Below are positions 1 through 7,495 of a stretch of DNA of 64,000 nucleotides, piece after piece (positions within the stretch are counted from its first letter, which is position 1; each line of letters starts with the position of its first letter). The DNA is taken from assembly GCF_900188315.1 (NCBI RefSeq), contig NZ_LT897781.1, positions 868,001 through 932,000 on the forward strand. The letters are read 5' to 3'. The notes under the pieces are model-generated. The model made no database searches. It saw only the letters and a list, made by a program, of their open reading frames with translations, and was not told the DNA's origin. The stretch is from Marinobacter sp. es.042 (GTDB lineage Bacteria > Pseudomonadota > Gammaproteobacteria > Pseudomonadales > Oleiphilaceae). The translations under genes and the position numbers were made by a program.

Positions 1-830
1 ACAGCGACGGGATTCTTACAGATTCCTATGGCCGGCTGCGCGTGCAGCCCCTCGATTCTGGTATGGCGGAAGTGCTGGCTTCGGAGACGTTCCAGCAGGC
101 GCTTGCCGAATTGAACGAACTCTACCGAATGCAGTCCTTTATCGCCGAGCGGCAGTCCAGGTTCGAATCGTTCCGGATCATGCTGGAGACCCGTGAGCAG
201 CAACGGCAGATTCGTATTGCCGAGACCCGTCGGGCACTCGAAACCCAACAGGCAGACCAGTGGCGGCAATTGCACGAGGACTTCACGGACAGAATTTACT
301 CGGCGCTGGCAGACGAAGATGCGGGATTCTTCATGACCTCGCAACAAAAAGCGCTCAGAGACAAGCTCGCTGAGGTTGAGGAAACTCTGGCGGATTTGCC
401 TGACGACGCGACGACCGCCAGGCAGCGTGCGACGTATCGGCGGATGCGTGCCTACTTCGACTGGTGGATTGCGGATGACTATGGAATCAATCGCTGGGCG
501 GCGCAAAAACAGCTCATGCAACTGGATCGCGAGATGCAGAGCTTTCAGGCCCAGCGGCAACGGGTTGAAAGCCTGATGGCCGATGATGCCCGCCATGCGG
601 AACTGGCTCGGCGGATCGCTGCCAGCGAACGGGAACTCGCGACTCTTGGAACAGAGGTTTCCGAGGCATTAGGCAGTGCCCGGCAAACACTCCTGGCGCA
701 GGTTGATCGGATGCTCGCTGCCCAGCAACAGGAGCTTAATGGATACCTGCTGGCCTCTCGCCACGCCCAGGCGAGACTAGCGGACCAGTTGTTCCGCGCA
801 TCGCAAAATGCAGGTGCCGGTGATGAATAA
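1..830 (+). CDS. Coiled-coil protein, 5' end outside window
   Basis: The reading frame is open from base 3 with no stop, so the gene starts upstream of the window; a GTG at 42 is in frame but probably internal. The visible 276 or so residues are rich in Glu, Gln, Arg and Ala with long heptad-like stretches (for example around residues 60-110 and 160-250 of the visible part), which suggests a mostly helical coiled-coil protein. No catalytic motif was recognised. It overlaps the start of the TPR lipoprotein gene by an ATGAATAA junction, which points to translational coupling and a role in the same envelope cluster. I do not recognise the family. Confidence 0.75.
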   Translation, partial: SDGILTDSYGRLRVQPLDSGMAEVLASETFQQALAELNELYRMQSFIAERQSRFESFRIMLETREQQRQIRIAETRRALETQQADQWRQLHEDFTDRIYSALADEDAGFFMTSQQKALRDKLAEVEETLADLPDDATTARQRATYRRMRAYFDWWIADDYGINRWAAQKQLMQLDREMQSFQAQRQRVESLMADDARHAELARRIAASERELATLGTEVSEALGSARQTLLAQVDRMLAAQQQELNGYLLASRHAQARLADQLFRASQNAGAGDE

Positions 831-3708
831 TCGGATGGCCGGCAGGACTGTTAAAGGCCTTCTCATGGTTGGGGCCTTTGTCATGGCGAGTGGCTGCCAG
901 ATGTTGCAGTCGATGATGCCTGCCGGTGGCGAAGAAATGCCGCGAGTCCGTGAGGGCACTCTGGCTGCGCTTCCGGCGATCGAAACTCGGCAGGAAAGTG
1001 CCGATGCAGAGGCCGGCAGCGGCCCCGCAGAAGATGTTTCCATTGAAACGGTGATGGACAGTTACAAGGCGCTTTTGCCACTCGTAGAGGATCCCCGCAA
1101 GCAGGTTACCATCAGGCATCGGTTGGCCGATCTGGAGTTCCAGCGTGCGGAGCGGAAAATGGCGGATTCGGCTGTCGATGAACTGTCCGGAGCCATTGAT
1201 GCCTACCAGCGTCTTCTGTCGGAATATCCAGAGCGTGAGGGCAATGACCAGATCTATTATCAGCTTGCCAGAGCCTGGGAGCTTCGAGGCGCGACGCCGC
1301 AGCAGCTTGATGCCCTGAATACTCTGGTCCGCCGCTACCCGGATTCAGAATACTGGGTTGAGGCTCAATTCCGCCGCGGCGACCTGTTGTTTATCGATGG
1401 CCGATACGGGGAAGCGGAACAGGCCTTCGACGAGGTTACCCTCGCGAGCCAGGAACGCATGGCCGATCCATCGTTCCTGGTGAACGCGCATTACATGAAG
1501 GGCTGGAGTCTGTTCAAGCAGGCGCAATACCAGGAAGCGCTCTTCAGTTACGTAGAAGTGCTTGATCTTGTCATGCCCGAGGGCAGGCCGGTGGCGGACG
1601 TGGATCAGCGGAGCCAGACACTGATCGAAGATCTGTTCAGGGTGGTAGGGTTGTCCCTGTCGTACCTTGACGGAGCGGAAACCCTCCAGGCGCTTTTCCG
1701 CCAAACGGGTGGTCGCCCCTACGAAATACTGGTCTACGACCGCTACAGCGAGCTCTTGCTTGAGAGAGAGCAATACAGTGATGCCATCGATGTCTTCGAG
1801 GCCTACATAGAAGACCATCCGGAGAGTCCCTGGGCGCCGCGCTACCACATCCGGATCATTGATACCCTTGAGCTGGCCGGTTTCACCCGTACGATCCCTG
1901 AACGAAAGGCCGCCTTTGTCAGCCTTTACGGAATTTACAGCGATTACTGGCAGTCAGCGGGCCCCGATGCGATTGGCTTTATCGAGCAACAACTGGAACA
2001 ACTGTTGCCGGAACTGGCGGACCGCCAGTACCTGCTGGCAGGGGAGGCGGAGGATGATCAGCAGGCGGACGATCATTACCGCAAGGCCGCCAGTTATTAC
2101 GCCGAATTTGCGGCTACCTTCCCGGACCACCCCCGTACACCGGAGCGGCTGTTCCTTCTGGGTGAGACATACCTGGAGCTGGAAGACTGGCCGGCAGCAA
2201 TCGCAGCTTTCGAACGCGTGGCCTATGACTATCCGGAAGACACAGTAGCCGATCGGGCAGCTGAAGCCGGGTATGCCTCGGTGCTGGCATTCCGGGAGTA
2301 CTCGCAAACCTGGGAGAGTGAACCGGTATCGGAGCGGATGGCCTATCAGGAGCTGCAACAACTGAACCGGCTGCGGTTCGCAAATGCGTTTCCCGGCGAC
2401 GCCCGGGCGCCGGCGGTGTATTACATTGCGCTGCAGCGTGAATTTGACCTGAACAACTGGGAAGAGACCGTCAATATGGCGGCCCGACTTGTTACCTGGC
2501 AGCCCACGCCTCCGGATGAATTGACGACGGAAGCTTTGCTGTTATCCGGGCACAGCCTCTCCGAACTGGCCCGATACGCCGAGGCGGAACAGGCTTATCG
2601 TGACGCCCTGGCAACAATGGCCGAAGACGATGAACGCAGAAGCGGCGTTCGTGAAAATCTGGCAGCCGCGGTCTATCGACAGGCGGAGCAGTTAGCTGAT
2701 GCCGGAAATGTGGAGGCTGCGGTGAGCGAATTCCTGCGAGTCGGCACGGCCGTTCCAGAATCCGCTCTGCGGGCAAACGCCGAATACGATGCTGCCTCAC
2801 TTCTTATCACTGCCAATCTCTGGGAGCAGGCCATCGGTGTGCTGACCAGTTTCAGGCGGTCTTTCCCCAATCACGAGCTGATTGACACAGTCCCTGCAAA
2901 ACTGGCGTTGGCCTACCGTGAAACGGAGCAGTGGGAGCGAGCCGCCGACGAACTCCAGCAAATGGTCTCCCTTGCCAAGACGCCGGAAGAGCGAAGGGAA
3001 AACCTGTTGATTGCAGCAGAACTGTACGATCAGGCCGGTAACCGGGAGAAGGCGATTGATACCTGGCGAAATTACGCCAACAGCCACCCCGAGCCGACGG
3101 ACGTCTACATGGAAGCGGCCAATCGGCTGGCTGAGCTCTATCAGGAAGACGGGGATGCCGAAAGCAGGGATTACTGGTTGCGAAAGCAGATGGAAACGGT
3201 GGACCGGGACCCGGACGCCACGGACGATCGCATGCGGTACCTTGCGGCGTCAGCCTCTGCAATCCTCGCCCGCGACGCCCTTGCCCGGTATGACGGCATC
3301 AGGCTGACTCTGCCACTCAATCAAAGCATGACAGCGAAGACCGATGCGCTTGAACGAGCGGTCAACGCCTACAAGAAGACGGCCAGCTATGGCCTTTCAT
3401 CATTTGCAACCGAGGCCGGTTACCAGATCGCCCACATCTATGCACGCCTCGGTGCCGATCTCATGGACTCGGAGCGGCCCACCGGATTGAGCGAGCTTGA
3501 ACTGGCTCAGTACGAGCTTCTCCTGGAAGAGCAGGCCTACCCGTTTGAGGACAACGCCATCGATATCCACGAGCAGAATATCCGGCGGGCCCGGGAGGGC
3601 ATTTTCGATGAATGGGTCAAGCGCAGTTACGAGGCCTTGAAAGCCCTGTTGCCCGGACGTTATCGGAAAGAAGAAGTTACCCAGGGGGTTGTCTATGAGC
3701 TCGATTAA
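823..3708 (+). CDS. Large TPR-repeat lipoprotein
   Basis: A protein of about 961 residues with an N-terminal lipoprotein signal: a basic start, a hydrophobic core and a lipobox ending in ASGC (Cys at about residue 25). The rest is tandem TPR/BamD-like helical repeats, with recurring patterns such as A-x-x-x-Y-x-x-L-L/V and YPE/FPDHP turns. TPR lipoproteins of this size act as periplasmic scaffolds. The start at 823 (ATGAATAA overlap with the upstream stop) gives the shortest good signal peptide; an in-frame ATG at 808 is the alternative. Its neighbours (TPR lipoprotein, ExbB, two ExbD, TonB-like) resemble the gene sets of Agl/Glt-type machines in myxobacteria. That functional link is inference. 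Confidence 0.85.
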   Translation: MNNRMAGRTVKGLLMVGAFVMASGCQMLQSMMPAGGEEMPRVREGTLAALPAIETRQESADAEAGSGPAEDVSIETVMDSYKALLPLVEDPRKQVTIRHRLADLEFQRAERKMADSAVDELSGAIDAYQRLLSEYPEREGNDQIYYQLARAWELRGATPQQLDALNTLVRRYPDSEYWVEAQFRRGDLLFIDGRYGEAEQAFDEVTLASQERMADPSFLVNAHYMKGWSLFKQAQYQEALFSYVEVLDLVMPEGRPVADVDQRSQTLIEDLFRVVGLSLSYLDGAETLQALFRQTGGRPYEILVYDRYSELLLEREQYSDAIDVFEAYIEDHPESPWAPRYHIRIIDTLELAGFTRTIPERKAAFVSLYGIYSDYWQSAGPDAIGFIEQQLEQLLPELADRQYLLAGEAEDDQQADDHYRKAASYYAEFAATFPDHPRTPERLFLLGETYLELEDWPAAIAAFERVAYDYPEDTVADRAAEAGYASVLAFREYSQTWESEPVSERMAYQELQQLNRLRFANAFPGDARAPAVYYIALQREFDLNNWEETVNMAARLVTWQPTPPDELTTEALLLSGHSLSELARYAEAEQAYRDALATMAEDDERRSGVRENLAAAVYRQAEQLADAGNVEAAVSEFLRVGTAVPESALRANAEYDAASLLITANLWEQAIGVLTSFRRSFPNHELIDTVPAKLALAYRETEQWERAADELQQMVSLAKTPEERRENLLIAAELYDQAGNREKAIDTWRNYANSHPEPTDVYMEAANRLAELYQEDGDAESRDYWLRKQMETVDRDPDATDDRMRYLAASASAILARDALARYDGIRLTLPLNQSMTAKTDALERAVNAYKKTASYGLSSFATEAGYQIAHIYARLGADLMDSERPTGLSELELAQYELLLEEQAYPFEDNAIDIHEQNIRRAREGIFDEWVKRSYEALKALLPGRYRKEEVTQGVVYELD

Positions 3709-4264
3709 GGCCTGCGGACTCTGTCTTTTCGTGATGTTTTCGCTTTCGGGGTGTGTGACGGCGCCGGCGCCGCCGGAGTCTGAGGCAGAAGTTGAGCAAG
3801 CTGCACTGGAAGCGTCATTCGCCAAGGCAGTGAGTGCCATGGAGGAGGGAAACCTTGTCGAGGCCAAAACCCGATTCGAGCAACTGGCGAGCGACTACCC
3901 CGGAAAAGCCGGCCCCATGGCCAACCTTGGTATTATTGCGTTCCAGCAAGAGGATACCGAGACCGCGAAAGGTTGGTTTGAACGCGCGCTGGCGGTGAAT
4001 CCTGAACATGTCCAGGCGCTGAATCATCTGGGAGTAATTGCCCGGAACGCCGGAGAATTCGACGAAGCAGAACGGTATTATCGCGCGGCACTGTCTGCTG
4101 ATCCGAATTACGCACCTGGGATCCTTAATCTGGCCTTCCTGCTTGATATCTACCTCGGCAAACCTGCCGAGGCGGTTGACCTTTATGAGCGTTATCAGTC
4201 CGCGGCCAGTGAGCCGCACCCCAGACTGGAAGACTGGATCTTCGATGCCAAAAACAGAATCTGA
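3695..4264 (+). CDS. Small TPR-repeat lipoprotein
   Basis: A 189-residue protein with a lipoprotein signal (hydrophobic stretch followed by LSGC, Cys at about 20) and three to four TPR units between residues 50 and 165 (motifs such as NLGIIAFQQED, ALNHLGVIARNAG and GILNLAFLLD). The ATG at 3695 follows a strong AGGGGG ribosome site and is preferred over the in-frame TTG at 3689. The gene starts inside the 3' end of the large TPR gene, so the two are probably co-translated. Likely a lipid-anchored partner or adaptor of the ExbB/ExbD/TonB-like machine; the exact function is unknown. Confidence 0.85.
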   Translation: MSSIKACGLCLFVMFSLSGCVTAPAPPESEAEVEQAALEASFAKAVSAMEEGNLVEAKTRFEQLASDYPGKAGPMANLGIIAFQQEDTETAKGWFERALAVNPEHVQALNHLGVIARNAGEFDEAERYYRAALSADPNYAPGILNLAFLLDIYLGKPAEAVDLYERYQSAASEPHPRLEDWIFDAKNRI

Positions 4265-4279
4265 TGTGGACTATGTGAT

Positions 4280-4585
4280 ATGAAACGTCTTGCGCTAATC
4301 GCTCTGGCAGTTTCCACGCCGTTGCCCACGGCGCCGATGGTCTTCGCCCAGGACGCCCCGGGTGTGGTTACCATTGAGGGCACAAGAATCCGTGGCGATC
4401 AGGAAGTGCCCACGGTGATGTACCTGGTGCCCTGGCAGCCACCGGAAGTGGACGAGTTGCGTGCGCCAGAAGAACGCCTGATGGTTGATCAGGGTCTCCG
4501 GCCATTGGAACGCTATGAGTTCCAGCGTTTTATCAAGTACCACGAAGCGTTTATCAAACAGACCCAGGCCAGCACAGGGCAGTAG
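4280..4585 (+). CDS. Small secreted protein of the Exb cluster
   Basis: A 101-residue protein with an N-terminal signal peptide (MKRLALIALAV start, cleavage probably after the VFAQ region at about residue 24). The mature part is short, acidic and proline-containing, with a VMYLVPWQPPE segment and no known catalytic motif. It lies 15 bases after the small TPR lipoprotein and before exbB. Position and signal peptide suggest a periplasmic accessory component. I do not recognise a named family. Confidence 0.7.
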   Translation: MKRLALIALAVSTPLPTAPMVFAQDAPGVVTIEGTRIRGDQEVPTVMYLVPWQPPEVDELRAPEERLMVDQGLRPLERYEFQRFIKYHEAFIKQTQASTGQ

Positions 4586-4587
4586 AG

Positions 4588-4603
4588 TGTGATGCCTGTC
4601 ACG
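4588..4603. promoter_or_regulatory. CRP/Vfr-like palindrome upstream of exbB
   Basis: The sequence TGTGA-TGCCTG-TCACG matches the CRP/Vfr consensus TGTGA-N6-TCACA at nine of ten conserved bases. It lies 3 bases after the stop of the small secreted protein gene and about 120 bases before exbB, in the only sizeable gap of the cluster. No convincing -35/-10 pair was found downstream. Confidence 0.4.
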
Positions 4604-4724
4604 TCATGAGTGTGTTCCTGCGCAAGATTAAACAAACCCTCACACAGACTTTCGCGAACTTACCCTTGCAGGGCAGTGACGCGCTTAGACTGATCTGAAA
4701 ACCGGACCATGGAGTGCCCAGAAA

Positions 4725-5432
4725 ATGATCGATACCGCCGTTCGCTTCTTCCAGGAAGGTGGCTTTTTTATGTTTCCGATTGCCGTTGTGCTGATTGTCG
4801 GACTCATTGTTGCCATTGAACGTTACATTTACCTTTCCGCCCAGAAACTGACCAACCGTCGGGACTTCAACCGCCTGCATCAGATGATCGCCAAGCGTGA
4901 CCTGAAGGGCGCCCTGAACTACACCCAGGAATCCGGTAGTGCCATGTCGACCATGATCGGCTTCGGCCTCCAGCGCCTGGCTCGCCGCCAGGGTCGTGAA
5001 GAGATCGAATACGCGATGGAGGAGGGGTTGCTGGATGTGATGCCGCGGCTGGAAAAGCGCACCCAGTATCTGGCAACGCTGGCCAACATTGCCACGCTGC
5101 TTGGTCTGCTGGGTACCATTATCGGGTTGATTGCAGCGTTTACGGCGGTAGCTGCAGCGGATCCGGCCCAGAAGGCGAGTCTTCTGTCCCAGAGTATCTC
5201 GGTTGCCATGAACACCACCGCCTTCGGCCTTATGTCTGCTATCCCAATGCTGCTGATCCACTCACTGCTGCAGACCAAGACCAATGAGATCGTCGATAGC
5301 TTTGAGATGGCGGGCATCAAGGTCCTGAACCTCCTCAGCGATGGTTCCGGTAGTAAGACCGCCGCTCAACCGCAGGGACAGAATGCCGCTGCGCCGGCAC
5401 AGGTAGCGACTCCGGCCGGTAGCCCGGCCTGA
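4725..5432 (+). CDS. exbB: MotA/TolQ/ExbB-family proton channel protein
   Basis: A 235-residue inner-membrane protein with the family layout: TM1 at about 14-34 (FMFPIAVVLIVGLIVAIERY), a long cytoplasmic loop, and TM2/TM3 at about 118-185 including GLLGTIIGLI and NTTAFGLMSAIPML, the conserved channel-lining helices. ExbB/TolQ proteins form a pentamer that conducts protons around an ExbD dimer and drives a TonB/TolA-like arm. It is followed by two ExbD genes and a TonB-like gene in the same direction, so it should be the motor of this cluster. The C-terminal tail is Ala/Pro/Gln-rich and probably disordered. Confidence 0.93.
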   Translation: MIDTAVRFFQEGGFFMFPIAVVLIVGLIVAIERYIYLSAQKLTNRRDFNRLHQMIAKRDLKGALNYTQESGSAMSTMIGFGLQRLARRQGREEIEYAMEEGLLDVMPRLEKRTQYLATLANIATLLGLLGTIIGLIAAFTAVAAADPAQKASLLSQSISVAMNTTAFGLMSAIPMLLIHSLLQTKTNEIVDSFEMAGIKVLNLLSDGSGSKTAAQPQGQNAAAPAQVATPAGSPA

Positions 5433-5457
5433 TAACCAGCCAGAAGGATGTCAGGCC

Positions 5458-5970
5458 ATGAGACGGAAACATCGTCGCCTACAAAGTGAGGCCGATCTCG
5501 ACATCACGCCCTTCATGAATCTCATGATTGTGCTGGTGCCGGTACTGCTGCTGAATATGGTGTTCGCCCACACCAGCGTTCTGGAACTCAACTTCCCGAC
5601 CGGTGAGAGCCTGTCGGCCGAGCAGGCGGAAGAGCTGCAGATCCAGGTGGTGATCTATGAGGATCGCCTGGTCGTTGCGGATAACCAGGGCGGCGTAATC
5701 AAGAACATCCCCCAGCGCGAGGGCGAGTATGATTTCGTTCTGCTCAAGGATGTCATGAAGGAAATCAAGAGCCGTGTGCCCGACAAGAAGGATGTGATTA
5801 TTATGCCGTCCCGGCAGACGTCCTATCAGTCTCTGGTCTCGGTGATGGACACGGTGCGCTCATACGAGGCGGTTGTGGCTGGTAGTGTGGTTGAAGCGGA
5901 GCTGTTCCCCGAGATCTCTCTCGGCGATGCGCCCGCACAGCCTTCGGGATCCGCGGAGGTGAGTTCATGA
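5458..5970 (+). CDS. exbD: ExbD/TolR-family protein lacking the TM aspartate
   Basis: A 170-residue protein with a short cytoplasmic N-terminus, one TM helix (about 15-40) and a periplasmic ExbD/TolR domain. The helix carries DITPFMNLMIVL. In standard ExbD/TolR the position after PF-x is the essential proton-carrying Asp (PFIDVML); here codon 5518-5520 is AAT, Asn21. The family's proton path should therefore be broken in this subunit. It overlaps the next exbD gene by 4 bases (ATGA), implying coupled translation and probably a mixed ExbD dimer. The family call is firm; the inactive-subunit idea is inference. Confidence 0.92.
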   Translation: MRRKHRRLQSEADLDITPFMNLMIVLVPVLLLNMVFAHTSVLELNFPTGESLSAEQAEELQIQVVIYEDRLVVADNQGGVIKNIPQREGEYDFVLLKDVMKEIKSRVPDKKDVIIMPSRQTSYQSLVSVMDTVRSYEAVVAGSVVEAELFPEISLGDAPAQPSGSAEVSS

Positions 5971-6467
5971 AAGAATCTGCCAAGGCCCGCCGCCAGAAAC
6001 GCCATTACCGGCGCAATAAAAGCCAGGGAAAGATGAACCTGGTCTCGTTGATGGATATCTTCACCATCCTGGTGTTCTTCCTGATGGTGAACTCCTCCTC
6101 CGACGTACAGGTATTGAACCAGAACAACACTATCAAACTGCCGGATTCCACCGCTCAGCAACCCCCCGGTGATGTCTTGGCCCTGACCGTCACAGACCGG
6201 GATATCCTGGTGAACGGTCGGCTGGTAGTGAAACGCGACGCCTTCCAGACGTTTGACGGACAGGTGGAGCCTGCCCTGAAGCAGGAACTGGACTATCAGG
6301 CCAGTCGCTCGTCGGCACCTGCCCCGGATGCGGGTCGACCCATTACCATTCTTGCAGACCGCGAACTGCCCTACGAGCTGCTGAAAAAAATCATGTCCAC
6401 CTGTGTGGACGCCGGTTACGCCAGTATTTCCCTGGCGGTTAATCAGCGTGCGGAACAGGGAGCCTGA
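5967..6467 (+). CDS. exbD: ExbD/TolR-family protein with TM aspartate
   Basis: A 166-residue protein: a basic N-terminus (residues 1-20 rich in Lys/Arg), a TM helix at about 24-43 with LVSLMDIFTILVFFLMV, then a periplasmic domain. Asp30 sits where the proton-carrying Asp of ExbD/TolR is expected, unlike in the preceding exbD, where it is Asn. It overlaps that gene by 4 bases and is 2 bases from the TonB-like gene. It probably supplies the proton-active half of the motor's ExbD pair. Confidence 0.92.
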   Translation: MKESAKARRQKRHYRRNKSQGKMNLVSLMDIFTILVFFLMVNSSSDVQVLNQNNTIKLPDSTAQQPPGDVLALTVTDRDILVNGRLVVKRDAFQTFDGQVEPALKQELDYQASRSSAPAPDAGRPITILADRELPYELLKKIMSTCVDAGYASISLAVNQRAEQGA

Positions 6468-6469
6468 CC

Positions 6470-7471
6470 ATGATGGATTATCGGTACGGATTGCCCTGGA
6501 ATCAGGAGCGTGGTGAACGTAAGCGGTTGTTGGCCGCCGCTGTTTTTGTGATGCCATTGTTCCTTGCAATTGCAGGTTATGTCAGCTGGGTAGAGCTGCC
6601 AGAACGTGACAGGCAGGAACAGGAAGCTCTGCCGCCTCAGCTGGCCAAGCTGATCATCGAGAAAAAGGAGCCCCCAAAACCGGTGATGCCCGAGCCGGAG
6701 CCCGAACCGCCGAAGCCTGAGGAAAAGCCGGTGGAACAGGCCAAACCAGAGCCCAAGCCGGAGCCGGTTCCTGAACCGGTGATGCCGGAACCCGAGCCGG
6801 AGCCTCAGGTAGCCGAAAAACCGGAGCCCAAGTCAGAACCCAAGCCTGAAGAGGTCGCCAAGGCGCGGGAGAAGGCAAAGAATACCGGTATTCTGGCCAT
6901 GGGGAACGAACTGAAGAAACTCAGTTCGCTGGCGGAGTCGGTCAAGCTCGATGGTCCGGTTGCCAATACAGCAGAACCTATTGCCCGCAAAACCGGTGAT
7001 ACTTTGGCCTCGCGCGCGACCGCGAGCGCGAAGAGCAGTGGGGTAAACGAGGAAGCGCTCAATCGGGAGGCCGGTCAGGTCGCCCTGGCCGAACGCCAGC
7101 GCGCGGAAGTTGCCGAAGCAGAGAGAGTTGCTGCGGTGAAAGAGGCGGCACGCAAGGAACAGCAGGAAACTGCGGCCAGAACCCGGAGCAAGGAAGAGTT
7201 GCGCCGGACCATGGATGCCAACAAATCCGCGATCTACAGCATCTACAACCGGGAGCTTCGGCGCAAACCGTCGCTGCAGGGAAGTATTACCCCGGAGTTG
7301 GTCATTGAGCCGAGCGGTGCAGTATCGAGTTGTTCGGTGGTGGAATCTACACTCAATGAGCCGGCGCTGGAGAGCAAGATCTGCAATCGTCTGAGGTTGG
7401 TGGATTTCGGGGCCCGACCGGGCGTTGATCAAACCAAGATCCGTTATCCGATCGAATTGCTGTCCAGCTAG
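6470..7471 (+). CDS. TonB-like energy transducer, AgmX/PglI-type tail
   Basis: A 333-residue protein with a cytoplasmic N-terminus, a single TM anchor at about 22-42, a long Pro/Glu/Lys-rich spacer (about 60-135, repeated PEPEPEP and KPEPK units) as in TonB, an Ala/Glu/Arg-rich helical region (about 180-245) and a C-terminal domain of about 90 residues. The tail has NKSAIYSIYNRELR, a GAVSSCSVVEST strand and ESKICNRL, a two-cysteine pattern typical of AgmX/PglI-type C-terminal domains rather than classical TonB. It likely transmits force from ExbB/ExbD to an outer-membrane partner, perhaps the TPR lipoproteins. Two adjacent start codons exist (6470 and 6473). Confidence 0.85.
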   Translation: MMDYRYGLPWNQERGERKRLLAAAVFVMPLFLAIAGYVSWVELPERDRQEQEALPPQLAKLIIEKKEPPKPVMPEPEPEPPKPEEKPVEQAKPEPKPEPVPEPVMPEPEPEPQVAEKPEPKSEPKPEEVAKAREKAKNTGILAMGNELKKLSSLAESVKLDGPVANTAEPIARKTGDTLASRATASAKSSGVNEEALNREAGQVALAERQRAEVAEAERVAAVKEAARKEQQETAARTRSKEELRRTMDANKSAIYSIYNRELRRKPSLQGSITPELVIEPSGAVSSCSVVESTLNEPALESKICNRLRLVDFGARPGVDQTKIRYPIELLSS

Positions 7472-7485
7472 GGCGCTGGACAGCA
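7458..7485. terminator. Hairpin between convergent genes
   Basis: A perfect 11-bp inverted repeat (TGCTGTCCAGC / GCTGGACAGCA, loop TAGGGC) overlaps the stop codon of the TonB-like gene and precedes the end of the convergent symporter gene. There is no T-run on either side, so intrinsic termination is uncertain; it may protect transcript ends. Confidence 0.45.
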
Positions 7486-7495
7486 AGGAAGCCGC

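Noticed and set aside
3400..3867. Minus-strand open frame across the end of the large TPR gene.
   Set aside because: Overlaps two supported plus-strand genes and has no start signal or recognisable product.
6700..6870. Repeated GAGCCGGAGCC-type units that look like a DNA repeat array.
   Set aside because: They encode the Pro/Glu-rich TonB-like spacer; no separate repeat element or CRISPR spacing.
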